Notes: generated by a model not told the origin, from the sequence alone. A stretch of 64,000 nucleotides of DNA from Acidithiobacillus ferridurans (GCF_003966655.1 NZ_AP018795.1:1454001-1518000); one strand, 5' to 3'. Shown: positions 27,375 through 39,664, counted from the stretch's first letter. Numbers and translations are program-made.

Positions 27375-29372
27375 ATGACTGTGACCCGTACAGATCTGGC
27401 GAACGCCATCCGCGTTCTCACCATGGACGCCGTGGAAAAGGCAAAATCCGGTCATCCCGGCATGCCCATGGGCATGGCGGACATCGCCGAAGTGCTGTGG
27501 AACGACTTTCTGGTCCACAACCCCGCCGATACCCATTGGGCCAACCGCGACCGCTTCATTCTGTCCAATGGACACGGTTCCCTCCTGCAGTACGCGCTCC
27601 TCCATCTCACCGGCTACGATGTCTCCATGGAAGACCTCAAAAACTTCCGTCAGTGGCACAGCAAGACCCCTGGTCATCCGGAGTACCGCGACACTCCAGG
27701 CATTGAAACCACCACTGGCCCCCTGGGTCAGGGCCTTGCCAACGGTGTCGGAATGGCGCTGGCGGAGCATATGCTGGCCAGTCACTTCAACCGCCCCGAT
27801 CACGAAATCATCCATCACTACACGTATGTATTCCTCGGTGATGGCTGCCTCATGGAAGGCGTTTCTCATGAGGTCTGTTCCCTGGCGGGTGTCTGGGGAC
27901 TGGGCAAGCTCATCTGTTTCTACGATGACAACAATATCTCCATTGACGGTCATGTGGGTGACTGGTTCGCCGACAACACCCCGGCGCGTTTCGAGGCTTA
28001 CGGCTGGCATGTGATCCGTCACGTCGACGGACACGACCCCGAAGCCATCAAAAGGGCCATCGTGGATGCCCGCAAGCAGACCGGCAAGCCCACCCTGATC
28101 TGTTGCAAAACCGTCATCGGCCATGGCTCCCCCAACAAGGCCGGCAGCCATGACTGTCATGGCGCGCCTCTGGGCGCCGAAGAAGTCTGCCTGACCCGGG
28201 AAAACCTGGGCTGGTCTGCGGAGCCGTTCCAGATTCCCGAGGCCGTTTACCGCGCCTATGATGCCCGGGCCAAAGGGGAGGCCGCGGAGGCCGCCTGGAA
28301 GGCCCGTTTCGCCAAATACCGGGAACTCTATCCCGAAGAGGCGGCAGAGCTCGAGCGGCGCCTGGCCGGTACCCCCGCCAGCGATTTCGACGCGGCGGCG
28401 GCGGCGCTCATCGCCGATTTCCGTAAGACGGCGCCCAAAATCGCTACCCGCGTGGCATCCGGTCAGTGCATTCAGGCCCTTGCACCGAAGTTGCCCGAAT
28501 TTATCGGTGGTTCCGCCGATCTCACGCCTTCCAACAACACGCGCTGGAAGGAAGCCATCGACATCGGCCCGCATCGCCTGATGGGCAACTACATCCACTA
28601 CGGCGTGCGGGAATTCGGCATGTCCGCCATCATGAACGGCATCGCTCTCTACGGCGGTTTCCTGCCCTTCGGCGGCACCTTCCTGATTTTCTCCGACTAT
28701 AGCCGCAATGCGATCCGGATGTCGGCGCTGATGGGTATTCGCGTGATCTATGTGATGACCCATGACTCCATCGGTCTCGGCGAAGACGGCCCCACCCACC
28801 AGCCCATCGAGCAGGTCAACAGCCTGCGTCTGATCCCCAACCTCCATGTCTGGCGCCCGGCGGATGCCGTGGAAACCACCATCGCCTGGGAATCCTCGGT
28901 CAAACTGGAACGGACGCCATCCCTGCTGGCCCTCAGCCGGCAGAATCTCCCGGCGCTGCCCCATACCGACGAGACCGTGGCCAATGCCCGGCGCGGCGGC
29001 TATGTGCTCAAGGAGGCCGAAAACGGCAAGGCCGAGGGTATCCTGATCGCCACCGGCTCCGAAGTGGAGCTGGCGCTGGCGGCCCAGGCCAAGCTGGCGG
29101 AGCAGGGGCATCACGTGCGCGTGGTTTCCATGCCGTGCATGAATATCTTTGCGGCGCAGGACGCGGCGTATCAGGAGAGTGTCCTGCCAGGCAGCATCAC
29201 CAAGCGTGTGGCCATCGAAGCGGGCACCACGGGGCTCTGGTACCGGTATGTGGGTCTGCACGGCGCGGTCATCGGCATCGACCACTTTGGCGCCTCGGCC
29301 CCGGCCTCGGTCCTGTTCGAGAAATTCGGCTTCACGGCGGATAACGTCGTCGCGCGCTTCCAGGCACTGTAA
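27375..29372 (+). CDS. tkt: transketolase
   Basis: 665 residues from ATG 27375 behind TTGAGGAG; a longer frame from 27270 lies inside glpX and is a shadow. It transfers two-carbon ketol units and regenerates pentose phosphates. Visible: [41 protein letters not shown], the thiamine-diphosphate motif [13 protein letters not shown] with later DDNNISID, and TKRVAIEAG near the end. The gap to gap is 34 bases. In this operon it serves carbon fixation (cbbT role). Confidence 0.97.
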   Translation: MTVTRTDLANAIRVLTMDAVEKAKSGHPGMPMGMADIAEVLWNDFLVHNPADTHWANRDRFILSNGHGSLLQYALLHLTGYDVSMEDLKNFRQWHSKTPGHPEYRDTPGIETTTGPLGQGLANGVGMALAEHMLASHFNRPDHEIIHHYTYVFLGDGCLMEGVSHEVCSLAGVWGLGKLICFYDDNNISIDGHVGDWFADNTPARFEAYGWHVIRHVDGHDPEAIKRAIVDARKQTGKPTLICCKTVIGHGSPNKAGSHDCHGAPLGAEEVCLTRENLGWSAEPFQIPEAVYRAYDARAKGEAAEAAWKARFAKYRELYPEEAAELERRLAGTPASDFDAAAAALIADFRKTAPKIATRVASGQCIQALAPKLPEFIGGSADLTPSNNTRWKEAIDIGPHRLMGNYIHYGVREFGMSAIMNGIALYGGFLPFGGTFLIFSDYSRNAIRMSALMGIRVIYVMTHDSIGLGEDGPTHQPIEQVNSLRLIPNLHVWRPADAVETTIAWESSVKLERTPSLLALSRQNLPALPHTDETVANARRGGYVLKEAENGKAEGILIATGSEVELALAAQAKLAEQGHHVRVVSMPCMNIFAAQDAAYQESVLPGSITKRVAIEAGTTGLWYRYVGLHGAVIGIDHFGASAPASVLFEKFGFTADNVVARFQAL

Positions 29373-29406
29373 ATCATTCATTCTAAAACGTTGAGGAGTT
29401 CACATT

Positions 29407-30423
29407 ATGGCACTGCGTATTGGTATTAACGGCTATGGGCGTATCGGACGGAACATCCTGCGGGCCGTCTATGAGGCGAACCGCACCGGCGAAGTTCAGA
29501 TTGTCGCGGTCAATGACCTCGGCAGCCCCGAAACCAACGCCCACCTGACACAGTATGATTCCGTGCATGGCAAATTCCCTTTCTCGGTGAACGTGGACGA
29601 CGGCGACATGCTGATCGGCGACGACCGGGTCAAGGTGCTGGCCGAGCGCGATCCTTCCAAACTGCCCTGGGGCGATCTGGGCGTGGACGTGGTCCTGGAG
29701 TGCACCGGCTTCTTTGCCTCCCGCGAAAAGGCGGCCCTGCACCTCAAGGGCGGCGCCAGGAAAGTGCTGATTTCCGCACCGGCAAAAGATGCGGTCGACC
29801 TCACCGTCGTCTACGGCGTCAACCACCAGTTGCTCGACCCCGCCAAGCACCACATCGTCTCCAACGGTTCCTGCACCACCAACTGCCTCGCACCCCTGGC
29901 CAAGACCCTCAATGATCTCGCCGGCATCGAGGCGGGAACCATGAACACCATCCACTCCATGACCAATGATCAGCGCATCATCGATGTCTATCACGAAGAC
30001 CTGCGCCGCGCCCGCGCTGCCGGCATGAGCATGATCCCCACCAGCACTGGTGCCGCCAAGGCCATCGGCCTGGTACTGCCGGAACTGGCAGGCAAGCTGG
30101 ACGGCTTCGCCATTCGCGTGCCCACGCAGAACGTCTCCCTCGTTGACCTCACCTGTATCGTCAACAAGGAAGTCTCCATCGACGAAATCCACGCCGCCAT
30201 GAAAGCAGCCAGCCAAGGCGCACTCAAGGGTGTCTACGGCTACAACGACAAGCCTCTGGTCTCCATCGACTTCAACCACAATCCGCACTCCTCCACCTAT
30301 GAGGCCTCACTGACCAAGGTCAAGGGCAAGCTGGTCAAGGTCTGCTCCTGGTACGACAACGAGTGGGGTTTCTCCAACCGTATGGTGGATACCGCCCTCG
30401 CCATGATGGGTCAGGCCCGCTGA
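29407..30423 (+). CDS. gap: glyceraldehyde-3-phosphate dehydrogenase, type I
   Basis: 338 residues. It has the NAD(P)-binding start [20 protein letters not shown], the catalytic Cys in [13 protein letters not shown] near residue 158, and [16 protein letters not shown] at the end. It reduces 1,3-bisphosphoglycerate in the Calvin direction. Eleven bases separate it from pgk. Cofactor preference is not obvious by eye. Confidence 0.97.
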   Translation: MALRIGINGYGRIGRNILRAVYEANRTGEVQIVAVNDLGSPETNAHLTQYDSVHGKFPFSVNVDDGDMLIGDDRVKVLAERDPSKLPWGDLGVDVVLECTGFFASREKAALHLKGGARKVLISAPAKDAVDLTVVYGVNHQLLDPAKHHIVSNGSCTTNCLAPLAKTLNDLAGIEAGTMNTIHSMTNDQRIIDVYHEDLRRARAAGMSMIPTSTGAAKAIGLVLPELAGKLDGFAIRVPTQNVSLVDLTCIVNKEVSIDEIHAAMKAASQGALKGVYGYNDKPLVSIDFNHNPHSSTYEASLTKVKGKLVKVCSWYDNEWGFSNRMVDTALAMMGQAR

Positions 30424-30433
30424 GGAGGAATCC

Positions 30434-31644
30434 GTGACCATAAATGTCCTGCGTATGATGGATGTGCCATTAAAGGGCAAGCGGGTGCTGATTCGTGAGG
30501 ACCTCAACGTCCCCATGAATGATGCGGGGGCTATTACCGATGACACCCGCATCCGCGCCAGCCTGCCCACCATTCGCGCCGCGCTGGCCGGCGGCGCGCG
30601 TGTGATGCTGATGTCCCATCTCGGGCGTCCCAAGGAAGGCGTTTTCGACGAAAAGGCCAGCCTCGCTCCGGTCGCCGCCCACCTCAGCCAGTTGCTGGGC
30701 CGCGATGTGCCGTTGGTACGGGACTGGCTGGAAGCCGGTAAAGACCGCCTTGCGCAGCTTCGGGACGGCGATGTCGTCGTGCTGGAAAACGTGCGCTTCA
30801 ATACTGGCGAAAGCAAGGACGACGAGGTGCTGTCCAAAAAGATGGCTGCGCTCTGTGACGTGTTTGTGATGGATGCCTTCGGTACCGCCCATCGCGCCCA
30901 GGCCAGCACCCATGGGGTCGGCAGGTTCGCTCCCGTCGCCTGCGCCGGTCCGCTGCTGGTCAATGAGCTGGACGCACTGGGCAAGGCCCTGCAGAACCCC
31001 CGGCGTCCTCTGGTCGCCATTGTCGCCGGGTCCAAGGTGTCCACCAAGCTGACCATCCTAAAGTCCCTGGCGGACAAGGTGGATCAACTGGTGGTGGGTG
31101 GCGGCATCGCCAACACCTTCATCCTCGCCGCAGGTCATTCCGTCGGCAAATCCCTCTGTGAAGCGGATCTGGTGCCTGATGCTCAGGCCATCATCGCCGC
31201 AGCCAGGGCCAAGGGCGGCGATGTCCCGCTGCCCAGCGACGTGGTGGTCGCCAAGGCATTTTCGGCGACGGCCCCGGCGCGAACCTGCAGGGTGGATGAT
31301 ATCGCTGCCGATGACATGGTGCTCGATATCGGTCCCGACACCGCCAAAACGCTGGGCGATATCCTGCGCAAGGCGGGCACCATCGTCTGGAATGGCCCGG
31401 TGGGCGTATTTGAGTTTGACGCTTTCGCCCATGGCACTGAGGCCATCGCCCGGGCAGTGGCGGAAAGCAGCGCCTTTTCCATTGCCGGGGGGGGGACACC
31501 ATTGCGGCGATCAACAAATTCCATATCGAAGATAAGGTCTCCTATATCAGTACGGGTGGGGGCGCCTTCCTGGAATTTCTCGAAGGCAAGACTCTGCCTG
31601 CCGTAGCCATGCTGGAAGAACGTGCACGAGGTACACACACTTGA
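30434..31644 (+). CDS. pgk: phosphoglycerate kinase, frameshifted in this sequence
   Basis: GTG start behind AGGAGG. The frame is normal from [19 protein letters not shown] through [14 protein letters not shown] and [20 protein letters not shown] to FSIAGGG. It then breaks at the run of nine G (31487-31495). With one more G the next frame continues [40 protein letters not shown], and stops at 31644, a complete 403-residue enzyme. As the only phosphoglycerate kinase seen in an autotroph's carbon operon it should work, so a sequencing undercall is likely. The stop overlaps pyk's TTG start. Confidence 0.92.
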
Positions 31645-33080
31645 TACGCCGGACGAAGATCGTCGCAACCCTGGGTCCCGCCAGTTCTGATGTGCGGGTC
31701 ATCGATCGCCTGATCGAGGCGGGTGTTGATGTCGTTCGCCTCAACTTCTCCCATGGCGCGGCAGAGGATCACGTCAAGCGTGCGGAGATGGTCCGGGAAA
31801 GGGCGCGCGCTCATGGCCGGGCCATCGGGGTGCTGGCCGATCTGCAGGGGCCCAAAATCCGCATCGGCAAATTTGCCGAAGGCAAGATCCATATCCGGGA
31901 AGGCGAGCCTTTTATTCTCGATACCACGTGCACCATTGGCGATCAGACGCGGGTTGGCGTGACCTACCCGCAACTGATCAATGATGTGGACCGGGGGGCA
32001 ACCCTGCTGCTCAATGACGGCATGATCGTGCTCTGGGTGGAAAAGGTGCAGGGCTCCGAAATTCACACCCGGGTGGTGCAGGGTGGTGAACTCTCCAACA
32101 GCAAGGGCATCAACCGGGCGGGTGGTGGCCTGACGGCGCCGGCGCTGACCGATAAGGACCGGGCGGACATCATCACCGCTGCGCGCCTCGAGGCGGACTA
32201 TCTGGCGGTTTCTTTTCCGCGCAGCGCCGCCGACATGGAGGAAGCCCGTCGTCTCTTCCGCGAGGCGGGTGGTCACGGCGCCTTGGTTGCCAAAATCGAG
32301 CGGGCCGAGGCGGTAGAGGCCATCGAAGAGATTATGGCGGTGTCCGAGGCGGTCATGGTGGCGCGGGGCGACCTCGGCGTTGAGATCGGCGATGCGGCGG
32401 TGCCTCCGGTGCAGAAGCGGATTATCGCCTTGGCGCAGAAGTACAACTGTCTGACGATCACGGCGACGCAGATGATGGAGTCCATGATTCACCAGCCGAT
32501 TCCTACCCGCGCCGAAGTTTCCGATGTGGCCAATGCGGTCCTCGACGGTACGGATGCGGTGATGCTGTCCGCCGAAACGGCAAGCGGAGCCTTCCCGGTA
32601 GAGGCGGTCGCCGCCATGGACCGTACCTGTCGCGCAGCCGAGCGCCAGGCACCGGCCACCGGTACCGTGCAGATCATCGACCGGCCACTGGAACGCATGG
32701 ACGAAACCATCGCAGCGGCAGCCATTCTGGCCACCATGCGCTCGCCCATCGTGGCCATCGCGGCTTTTACCGAGAGTGGTTCCACGGCGCTGTGGCTGTC
32801 CCGCGCCAATCCCCGGGTGCCCATCTACGCGCTGACCCCCCAGGTCTATACCCGGCGCAAGGTGACTTTGTATCGCGGTGTCCACCCGGTCAATTTCCCC
32901 CAGAGTCGCCATGATGACCCCCTGCAGGTGATGCATGCGGCCGAGGATGAACTGCGGCGGCGCGGCGTCGTTCGCGACGGAGATTTGATCCTCATCACCA
33001 TCGGTGAGCCCATGGGCGCTCCGGGTGGCACCAATACCCTCAAGCTGGTGCGGGTCGGCGATGTCACGCACCGCGCCTGA
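31641..33080 (+). CDS. pyk: pyruvate kinase
   Basis: 479 residues with a TTG start that overlaps the pgk stop (TTGA). Motifs: [52 protein letters not shown] and [13 protein letters not shown], plus a C-terminal regulatory domain with [11 protein letters not shown]. It forms pyruvate and ATP from phosphoenolpyruvate, draining fixed carbon to biosynthesis. The weak TTG start and coupling may lower its yield relative to pgk. Confidence 0.96.
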   Translation: MIRRTKIVATLGPASSDVRVIDRLIEAGVDVVRLNFSHGAAEDHVKRAEMVRERARAHGRAIGVLADLQGPKIRIGKFAEGKIHIREGEPFILDTTCTIGDQTRVGVTYPQLINDVDRGATLLLNDGMIVLWVEKVQGSEIHTRVVQGGELSNSKGINRAGGGLTAPALTDKDRADIITAARLEADYLAVSFPRSAADMEEARRLFREAGGHGALVAKIERAEAVEAIEEIMAVSEAVMVARGDLGVEIGDAAVPPVQKRIIALAQKYNCLTITATQMMESMIHQPIPTRAEVSDVANAVLDGTDAVMLSAETASGAFPVEAVAAMDRTCRAAERQAPATGTVQIIDRPLERMDETIAAAAILATMRSPIVAIAAFTESGSTALWLSRANPRVPIYALTPQVYTRRKVTLYRGVHPVNFPQSRHDDPLQVMHAAEDELRRRGVVRDGDLILITIGEPMGAPGGTNTLKLVRVGDVTHRA

Positions 33081-33187
33081 GTCTGGCCACTCCCGACCGT
33101 TACGGGGCCCGGCTTGCGGTTTGGGGGGCTCCTCTATACGATTGCTCAAGACCCAATCCATTTTTATTCACATTTAGGAGAAGTATT

Positions 33188-34258
33188 ATGGCCCTGGTTT
33201 CATTGCGTCAGTTGTTGGATCATGCCGCGGAACACAGCTACGGCATCCCCGCCTTTAACGTCAACAACCTGGAGCAGGTGCGCGCGATCATGGAAGCGGC
33301 GGCTGCCGCCGACGCGCCGGTCATCCTTCAGGCGTCCGCCGGTGCCCGCAAGTATGCTGGCGAACCCTTTCTGCGCCATCTGATTCTGGCCGCCATCGAA
33401 GAGTATCCCGACATCCCCGTCGTCCTGCATCAGGATCACGGCGCGAGCCCGGCGGTTTGCATCCAGGCCATCCGCTCCGGCTTCTCCAGCGTGATGATGG
33501 ACGGTTCCCTGCTGGAGGACGCCAAGACCCCCGCCAGCTATGATTACAATGCCACTGTGACCGGCAGGGTCGTGGAGATGTCTCACGCCGTCGGTGTGAC
33601 CGTCGAGGGCGAACTGGGCTGCCTCGGCTCCCTGGAAACCGGCATGGCGGGCGAAGAGGACGGTGTCGGTGCCGAGGGCTGTCTGAGCCATGACCAGATG
33701 CTGACCGATCCCGAAGAAGCGGCCCGATTCGTGAAAGCCACCAAAGTGGACGCCCTGGCGATCGCCATCGGCACCAGCCACGGCGCTTACAAGTTCACCC
33801 GGCCGCCGACCGGCAAGGTCCTGCGTATCGACCGGATCAAGGAAATTCACGCCCGTATCCCGGATACCCATCTGGTCATGCACGGCTCCAGCTCGGTGCC
33901 GCAGGACTGGTTGAAGATCATCCACGAATTCGGTGGCGACATCGGCGAAACCTACGGTGTGCCGGTAGAGGAAATTCAGGAAGGCATCAAGTACGGTGTG
34001 CGCAAGGTCAACATCGATACCGATCTGCGCTTGGCGGCAACCGGTGCGGTGCGTCAGAGTCTGGCCAAAAATCCCAAGAACTTTGATCCTCGCAAGTTCC
34101 TGACTGCCTCCATCGATGCCATGCGCGATATCTGCCGGTTGCGTTATGAGGCCTTCGGTAGCGCCGGGCAGGCCAGCAAGATCAAGGCCATCCCGCTGGA
34201 TACCATGTTCAGGCGCTACAGCAAGGGTGAACTCGACCCCCGCGTCACCGGCGTCTAA
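33188..34258 (+). CDS. fba: class II fructose-bisphosphate aldolase (Calvin-cycle subtype)
   Basis: 356 residues behind TTAGGAGAAG. Zinc ligands and active-site segments are visible: [54 protein letters not shown] and [13 protein letters not shown]. It condenses triose phosphates to fructose- and sedoheptulose-bisphosphate. The 107-base gap after pyk is the longest in this part of the operon and could carry an internal promoter (TTGCGG, 17 bases, TACGAT ending near 33142), which is only a weak match. Confidence 0.96.
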   Translation: MALVSLRQLLDHAAEHSYGIPAFNVNNLEQVRAIMEAAAAADAPVILQASAGARKYAGEPFLRHLILAAIEEYPDIPVVLHQDHGASPAVCIQAIRSGFSSVMMDGSLLEDAKTPASYDYNATVTGRVVEMSHAVGVTVEGELGCLGSLETGMAGEEDGVGAEGCLSHDQMLTDPEEAARFVKATKVDALAIAIGTSHGAYKFTRPPTGKVLRIDRIKEIHARIPDTHLVMHGSSSVPQDWLKIIHEFGGDIGETYGVPVEEIQEGIKYGVRKVNIDTDLRLAATGAVRQSLAKNPKNFDPRKFLTASIDAMRDICRLRYEAFGSAGQASKIKAIPLDTMFRRYSKGELDPRVTGV

Positions 34259-34322
34259 ATAACGCTACCTATCGGTCGACTGGCGAGGGCGCATGGCGCT
34301 CTCGCCTTGTTTTGGAGGCAAA

Positions 34323-34985
34323 ATGACTCAGTTCAAGATTTCCCCGTCCATCCTTTCGGCGGATTTTGCCCGTCTGGGTGAAGAAGTGCGCGCCGTCGAT
34401 GCGGCGGGTGCCGACTATATCCATATCGACGTCATGGACAACCATTTCGTCCCCAATCTGACCATCGGTCCGCTGGTGGCGGCCGCCATCAAGCCCCACA
34501 CCCAAAAGCCGCTGGATGTCCACCTCATGATCTCACCGGTGGATAGCATCATTCCCGATTTCGCCAAGGCCGGCGCCGATATCATTACCGTGCATCCCGA
34601 AGCGACGATCCATCTGGACCGTACCATTCAGTTGATCCACGGCCTGGGTTGTAAGGCTGGCGTTTCCCTCAATCCTTCCACGCCCCTCGATGTGCTGGAC
34701 TATGTCCTGGAGAGTCTTGACCTGGTGCTGGTGATGAGCGTCAACCCCGGTTTCGGCGGGCAGAGCTTCATCGAGTACACCCTGCGCAAGATCGAGGCGA
34801 TCCGCAAGCGCATCGAGGCGACCGGCAAGGCTATCGAACTGGAAGTGGATGGTGGCGTCAAGGTGGACAATGTGCGGCGGGTCGCCGATGCCGGCGCCGA
34901 TGTCTTCGTGGCGGGCAGCGCCATTTATAACACCCCCGACTACGCTGCGACCATCGCCGCTTTCCGCAAAGCCCTGGCGGGCTGA
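34323..34985 (+). CDS. rpe: ribulose-phosphate 3-epimerase
   Basis: 220 residues from ATG 34323 behind GGAGGC; an upstream in-frame start at 34293 lacks an RBS. TIM-barrel signatures: [54 protein letters not shown] and [11 protein letters not shown]. It interconverts xylulose- and ribulose-5-phosphate for RuBP regeneration. Three bases separate it from gph. Confidence 0.97.
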   Translation: MTQFKISPSILSADFARLGEEVRAVDAAGADYIHIDVMDNHFVPNLTIGPLVAAAIKPHTQKPLDVHLMISPVDSIIPDFAKAGADIITVHPEATIHLDRTIQLIHGLGCKAGVSLNPSTPLDVLDYVLESLDLVLVMSVNPGFGGQSFIEYTLRKIEAIRKRIEATGKAIELEVDGGVKVDNVRRVADAGADVFVAGSAIYNTPDYAATIAAFRKALAG

Positions 34986-34988
34986 ATC

Positions 34989-35672
34989 ATGGTAACGCTG
35001 AATACCGGTACGCCGTTTACCGCGCGCGTCGTCCTGCTCGATCTGGATGGCACGCTGATAGACACCGCGCCGGACCTGGCCGGTGCGGCCAACCATGTGC
35101 TACAAAAACTCGGGCGTGCGCCCGCCGAAATGCCGGTCATTCGTGGCTTCATCGGTAACGGTGTCCGTGAACTGATGCGTCGCGCGTTAGCGATCTATAG
35201 CGATCCCAGCGAAGCGGAACTGGATGCGGCCATGGTCGATTTCAGCAAGTACTACGGGGAGCATCTGCTGGATCATAGCGTGATCTACCCGGGCGTGCGC
35301 AGAACGCTGGAGACCTTGCAGGCTCAGGGCCGGGAACTGGTATGTATCACCAACAAGACCGCGGCCTTCACCGTGCCGCTGCTCCAGCGACTGGACCTCT
35401 ACAATTTTTTCGGACTGGTCCTGTCCGGCGACAGCCTGCCACGGAAAAAGCCCGACCCGTTGCCCCTGACCCACACGGCTGAACACTTTCATCAGCCGGT
35501 GGAAAACTGCCTGCTGGTCGGCGATTCACGTAACGACACCGAGGCGGCACGCGCGGCGGGCATGCCCATTGCCTGCGTGACCTACGGTTATAACGGCGAC
35601 GAGTCCGTTCATTGCCTGGAGCCCGACGCGGTACTGGACAACATGAGCGAATTATTGGATATTCTGGCGTAG
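34989..35672 (+). CDS. gph: phosphoglycolate phosphatase
   Basis: 227-residue HAD-family phosphatase: LLDLDGTLIDTAPDLAGAAN (nucleophile Asp), the cap domain, ITNKTAAFTVPLL, the Lys of PRKKPDPLPL and VGDSRNDTEAARAAGMP. It removes 2-phosphoglycolate, the toxic by-product of Rubisco oxygenation, which explains its place among Calvin genes (cbbZ role). The 110-base gap to trpE shows no Trp-rich leader peptide, so there is no sign of classical attenuation. Confidence 0.93.
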   Translation: MVTLNTGTPFTARVVLLDLDGTLIDTAPDLAGAANHVLQKLGRAPAEMPVIRGFIGNGVRELMRRALAIYSDPSEAELDAAMVDFSKYYGEHLLDHSVIYPGVRRTLETLQAQGRELVCITNKTAAFTVPLLQRLDLYNFFGLVLSGDSLPRKKPDPLPLTHTAEHFHQPVENCLLVGDSRNDTEAARAAGMPIACVTYGYNGDESVHCLEPDAVLDNMSELLDILA

Positions 35673-35782
35673 CGTTGCGAGGGATCAGAGGTACCATGCG
35701 GAAAACACTGCGGTGGGAGAGACGATGGCGTTGCTGCTGAAAGGCAGTGGCTTCCTTATCTATCGCTCTAACGAGGTGATCC

Positions 35783-37300
35783 GTGATTCCAAAAGCAACC
35801 TTTGAGGCCTTGGCGCGCCAAGGCTACAACCGTATACCCCTTTCCCGTGAGGTCATCGCCGACCTCGATACTCCCTTATCGGCCTATCTCAAGCTGGTCG
35901 ACGGTCCCTATGCCTACCTGCTGGAATCTGTGCAGGGCGGCGAGAAATGGGGCCGTTATTCCATCATCGGTCTTCCGGCACAGCAGATATTGCGAGTCAC
36001 CCAGGGGGTTGTCACTGTTCATGTGGACGGCGTCGAGACCGAGCGGGCTACCCCGGCGGACCCGTTGGAATGGATCAGCGCCTTCCGCAGACGCTTCCAT
36101 GTAGCACCACTGGAAAATGCCGATGAGCGTTTCAGCGGCGGCTTGGTAGGCTATTTTGGCTACGATATCGTCCGCAGCATCGAACCCCGCCTCGCCCGCA
36201 GCACGCCTTTGCCCGACCCGCTGGGGTTGCCGGAAATACAGTTGCTGGTGGCCGACGAACTGCTGATCTTCGATAACCTGCGCGGGACCCTCCGCCTGTT
36301 GGTGCATGCCGACCCCGCCCAACCCGAGGCCTGGGAGCGTGGCACCGCCCGCCTGCGGGCGCTACAACAGCGGTTGCGCGAGTCGGTACCGCCGTCCCCA
36401 CCGCCAGTGAGCACCCGACACGTGCGCGAGGAAGATTTCACTGCCAGCTTCAGTCGTGAGGGCTATATGGCGGCAGTGCGCACCATCAAGGCATATATCG
36501 GCGCCGGGGACGTGATGCAAGTGGTGCCCTCCCAACGCCTGTCCACACCGCTGGCCGCGCACCCCCTGGATCTCTATCGCGCCCTGCGTGGCATCAACCC
36601 TTCCCCCTACATGTTTTATGTGGACTTGGGGGATACCCATCTGGTGGGCTCGTCGCCGGAGATACTGGTGCGCGTCGAAGAGGATCAGGTCACGGTGCGC
36701 CCTATTGCCGGCACCCGTCCGCGCGGCAAGAGCCGCGCCGAAGATGAGGCGCTGGAGCAGGAACTCCTCGCCGACCCCAAAGAGCGCGCCGAACACCTCA
36801 TGCTCATCGACCTGGCGCGCAACGATGTGGGGCGTATCGCCGACACCGGTTCGGTGCAGCTAACCGATTCGTTTGGTATCGAACGCTACTCCCATGTCAT
36901 GCACATTGTCTCCCAGGTCACGGGACGATTGCGCCCGGAGCTGGACGCCATGGATGCTTTACGAGCGACCTTCCCGGCAGGCACGGTGTCCGGTGCGCCC
37001 AAGATTCGCGCCATGGAAATCATCCGTGAGGTGGAGCCGGTAGCGCGCGGCGTCTATGCCGGAGCGGTGGGCTACTGGGGCTGGAATGGCAATATGGACA
37101 CCTGCATTGCCATTCGCACCGCCGTCATCAAGGATGGCATGCTGCATATCCAGGCGGGCGGCGGCATTGTCGCCGACTCGGAGCCCGCGGCGGAGTGGGA
37201 AGAAACCATGAACAAACGCCGCGCCATGTTCCGCGCCGTAGCACTGGCCGAAAACGGCCTCGACCCCGAAGGGAGGGCAGATCATGCTACTCATGATTGA
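35783..37300 (+). CDS. trpE: anthranilate synthase component I
   Basis: 505 residues with a GTG start behind GAGGTG. The N-terminal half has [10 protein letters not shown] and the LLES element of the tryptophan feedback site; the C-terminal chorismate-binding half has [41 protein letters not shown] and [11 protein letters not shown]. It makes anthranilate from chorismate with TrpG. Its end overlaps trpG by 17 bases. Trp genes behind carbon-fixation genes are a known feature of A. ferrooxidans. Confidence 0.97.
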   Translation: MIPKATFEALARQGYNRIPLSREVIADLDTPLSAYLKLVDGPYAYLLESVQGGEKWGRYSIIGLPAQQILRVTQGVVTVHVDGVETERATPADPLEWISAFRRRFHVAPLENADERFSGGLVGYFGYDIVRSIEPRLARSTPLPDPLGLPEIQLLVADELLIFDNLRGTLRLLVHADPAQPEAWERGTARLRALQQRLRESVPPSPPPVSTRHVREEDFTASFSREGYMAAVRTIKAYIGAGDVMQVVPSQRLSTPLAAHPLDLYRALRGINPSPYMFYVDLGDTHLVGSSPEILVRVEEDQVTVRPIAGTRPRGKSRAEDEALEQELLADPKERAEHLMLIDLARNDVGRIADTGSVQLTDSFGIERYSHVMHIVSQVTGRLRPELDAMDALRATFPAGTVSGAPKIRAMEIIREVEPVARGVYAGAVGYWGWNGNMDTCIAIRTAVIKDGMLHIQAGGGIVADSEPAAEWEETMNKRRAMFRAVALAENGLDPEGRADHATHD

Positions 37301-37856
37301 TAACTACGACAGCTTCACCTACAACCTGGTGCAATACTTCGGCGAACTGGGGGCGGAAGTGCGGGTCGAGCGCAATGATGCCATCGACGTGGCGGCTGTT
37401 GAACAACTAGCTCCCAGCCGCATCTGCATCTCCCCTGGACCCTGCACACCCAACGAAGCAGGCATTTCGCTGGACGTCATCCATCATTTCGCCGGGAAAA
37501 TCCCGCTGCTCGGCGTTTGTCTCGGGCATCAGGCCATCGGTCAGGCGTTCGGCGGCAAAGTCATCCGTGCCGACAAAGTGATGCATGGCAAGACCTCACC
37601 AATTTTCCATAACGGCAAAGGAGTCTTCCGCGACTTACCCGACCCCTTTGTCGCCACCCGTTATCACTCCCTGATCGTCGAGCGCGACTCACTGCCCGAG
37701 GCGCTGGAGGTGACGGCCTGGACCGCAGAAGGAGAAATCATGGGCTTGCGCCACCGTACCCTGGATGTGGAGGGTGTACAGTTTCACCCAGAGTCCATTC
37801 TTAGCGAGCACGGCAAGACCTTGCTGCAACACTTTCTGCAAGGGGGCGCACGATGA
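37284..37856 (+). CDS. trpG: anthranilate synthase component II (glutamine amidotransferase)
   Basis: 190 residues of a class I glutamine amidotransferase. [19 protein letters not shown] at the start, nucleophile Cys in [17 protein letters not shown] near 80, and the His/Glu pair in [13 protein letters not shown]. It supplies ammonia to TrpE. Overlaps trpE upstream and trpD downstream (ATGA). Confidence 0.97.
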   Translation: MLLMIDNYDSFTYNLVQYFGELGAEVRVERNDAIDVAAVEQLAPSRICISPGPCTPNEAGISLDVIHHFAGKIPLLGVCLGHQAIGQAFGGKVIRADKVMHGKTSPIFHNGKGVFRDLPDPFVATRYHSLIVERDSLPEALEVTAWTAEGEIMGLRHRTLDVEGVQFHPESILSEHGKTLLQHFLQGGAR

Positions 37857-38869
37857 TCGTCCGGGACATACTCGAACAAATCGTGGCGGGGCAGGACTTG
37901 TCGCGCAAAGAGGCGGAAACAGTCTTCGCCTCTATCATGGCCGGCGCATGGACCCCCGCCCAGATCGGCGCTCTGCTCATGGGACTCCGCATGAAGGGGC
38001 AGCGGGTCGAGGAACTGGTGGGCGCCACCCAGGCCTTGCGCGCCTGTATGACGCGGGTGGAGGTCTCCACCGATCACCTGCTCGATACCTGCGGTACCGG
38101 AGGTGACGCACTGAGCACCTTCAACATATCGACGGTGTCTGCCGTGGTGGCGGCGGCCGGCGGGGCGCGGGTGGCCAAACACGGTAACCGTTCCATGGTC
38201 AGCCGCAGCGGCAGCGCTGACGTGCTGGAAGCCGCGGGTTTGCCCATGGACATGAGCCCCGCAGAAGTCGCCGACAGTATCGAGCGCATCGGTATTGGTT
38301 TTCTATTCGCGCCGGCGCACCACGGTGCCATGCGTTACGCCGTTGGTCCGCGCAAGGAGCTCGCTATCCGTTCGCTGTTCAATCTCATGGGGCCACTGAG
38401 CAACCCGGCGGGGGCGCCGCACCAGGTACTCGGCGTTTATGCCGAGCGCTGGCTGATTCCCATGGCAGAAGCCGCCCGGGAACTGGGATCACGCCATGTG
38501 CTGGTGGTACATGGGCACGATGGCGTGGATGAGATCAGCCTGTCCGGGCCATCAGACATAGCCGAGTTAAAAGACGGGACGATCAGTCGCAGCCGGGTTC
38601 AGCCGGAGGACTTCGGGTTGTCACGAGCACCGCTGGCGACCCTGCAAATCGACAGCGTGGCGGCGGCCCTGGCGGCGGCGGAAGAGGTATTGCAGGATCG
38701 CCCCGGACCGCGTCGCGACGTCGTTCTGCTCAATGCCGGGGCCGCCCTCTATGCGGCAGACGTGGTCCCCGATATGGCGGTGGGCGTGGTGGTCGCCCGG
38801 GCTGTGCTCAAATCCGGCGCCGCCTGGGATAAGTGGCAGGCATTGCTGGGCAGGACTTCACAGGGATAA
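37853..38869 (+). CDS. trpD: anthranilate phosphoribosyltransferase
   Basis: 338 residues. Signatures: [20 protein letters not shown] (PRPP site), [20 protein letters not shown] and [20 protein letters not shown]. It attaches phosphoribose to anthranilate. Overlaps trpG by four bases and is followed after three bases by trpC. Confidence 0.97.
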   Translation: MIVRDILEQIVAGQDLSRKEAETVFASIMAGAWTPAQIGALLMGLRMKGQRVEELVGATQALRACMTRVEVSTDHLLDTCGTGGDALSTFNISTVSAVVAAAGGARVAKHGNRSMVSRSGSADVLEAAGLPMDMSPAEVADSIERIGIGFLFAPAHHGAMRYAVGPRKELAIRSLFNLMGPLSNPAGAPHQVLGVYAERWLIPMAEAARELGSRHVLVVHGHDGVDEISLSGPSDIAELKDGTISRSRVQPEDFGLSRAPLATLQIDSVAAALAAAEEVLQDRPGPRRDVVLLNAGAALYAADVVPDMAVGVVVARAVLKSGAAWDKWQALLGRTSQG

Positions 38870-38872
38870 GAC

Positions 38873-39664
38873 ATGACCGACATACTTCAGGAAATCATTG
38901 CCCATAAGCGGGAGGAACTGGTGGAGCGCCAAACCCGCCTGGGCCTTGCGGAGTTGCAGGCGGCAGTGGCCCTGACGGCACCGCCGCGCAACTTCGTCGG
39001 CGCCATTCGGGCCAGAATGGCCCAGGGACAGCCCGCAGTGATCGCCGAAATCAAAAAGGCATCGCCCTCGGCGGGGGTAATCCGCGAAGACTTCAACCCG
39101 GTGACCATTGCCCAAGACTACGCCGCCCATGGTGCAGCCTGCTTGTCGGTGCTGACCGATGAACACTATTTTCAGGGCGCCGACCTCTATCTCGCCGCCG
39201 CCCGTGAGGCCTGCCCACTGCCCGTGCTGCGCAAGGATTTCTGCATCGATCCCTATCAGGTCTGGGAGGCACGGGCCATTGGGGCCGACGCCATCCTGCT
39301 CATCGTTGCGGCCCTGAGCGATGCGGAGCTGCAGAGTCTGGAGACAACGGCGCAGAGCCTGGGCCTGGCGGTGCTGGTGGAGGTGCATGATGCAGCCGAG
39401 TTACAGCGCGCGTTAAAATTGCGGACCCCACTGATCGGCATCAATAACCGGGACCTGCGGCGTTTTGTCACCGAGATTGAAACCACGCTGAAACTGCTCC
39501 CGGAGATTCCCCGAGAGCGGATCGTCGTCACCGAAAGCGGCATCCGCAGCCGGGAGGAGGTAGCCACCCTGCGCGCGGCGGGAGTCGGTGCCTTTCTCGT
39601 TGGCGAGGCATTTATGCGCACTGCCCAGCCGGGAGACGCCCTGCAACACCTGTTTTTTGACTAA
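38873..39664 (+). CDS. trpC: indole-3-glycerol phosphate synthase
   Basis: 263 residues. [19 protein letters not shown] (catalytic Lys), [41 protein letters not shown] and [13 protein letters not shown] are all present, so this is a complete TrpC without fused TrpF. It closes the indole ring. Last gene of the trpEGDC group; trpF, trpB and trpA are not in the window. No strong terminator hairpin is visible between it and the OsmC-like gene. Confidence 0.96.
   Translation: MTDILQEIIAHKREELVERQTRLGLAELQAAVALTAPPRNFVGAIRARMAQGQPAVIAEIKKASPSAGVIREDFNPVTIAQDYAAHGAACLSVLTDEHYFQGADLYLAAAREACPLPVLRKDFCIDPYQVWEARAIGADAILLIVAALSDAELQSLETTAQSLGLAVLVEVHDAAELQRALKLRTPLIGINNRDLRRFVTEIETTLKLLPEIPRERIVVTESGIRSREEVATLRAAGVGAFLVGEAFMRTAQPGDALQHLFFD

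Noticed and set aside
27291-29381. Long open frame of 696 codons antisense to transketolase
   Set aside because: It mirrors the codon pattern of a highly conserved gene in a GC-rich genome, has no RBS and no recognisable protein.
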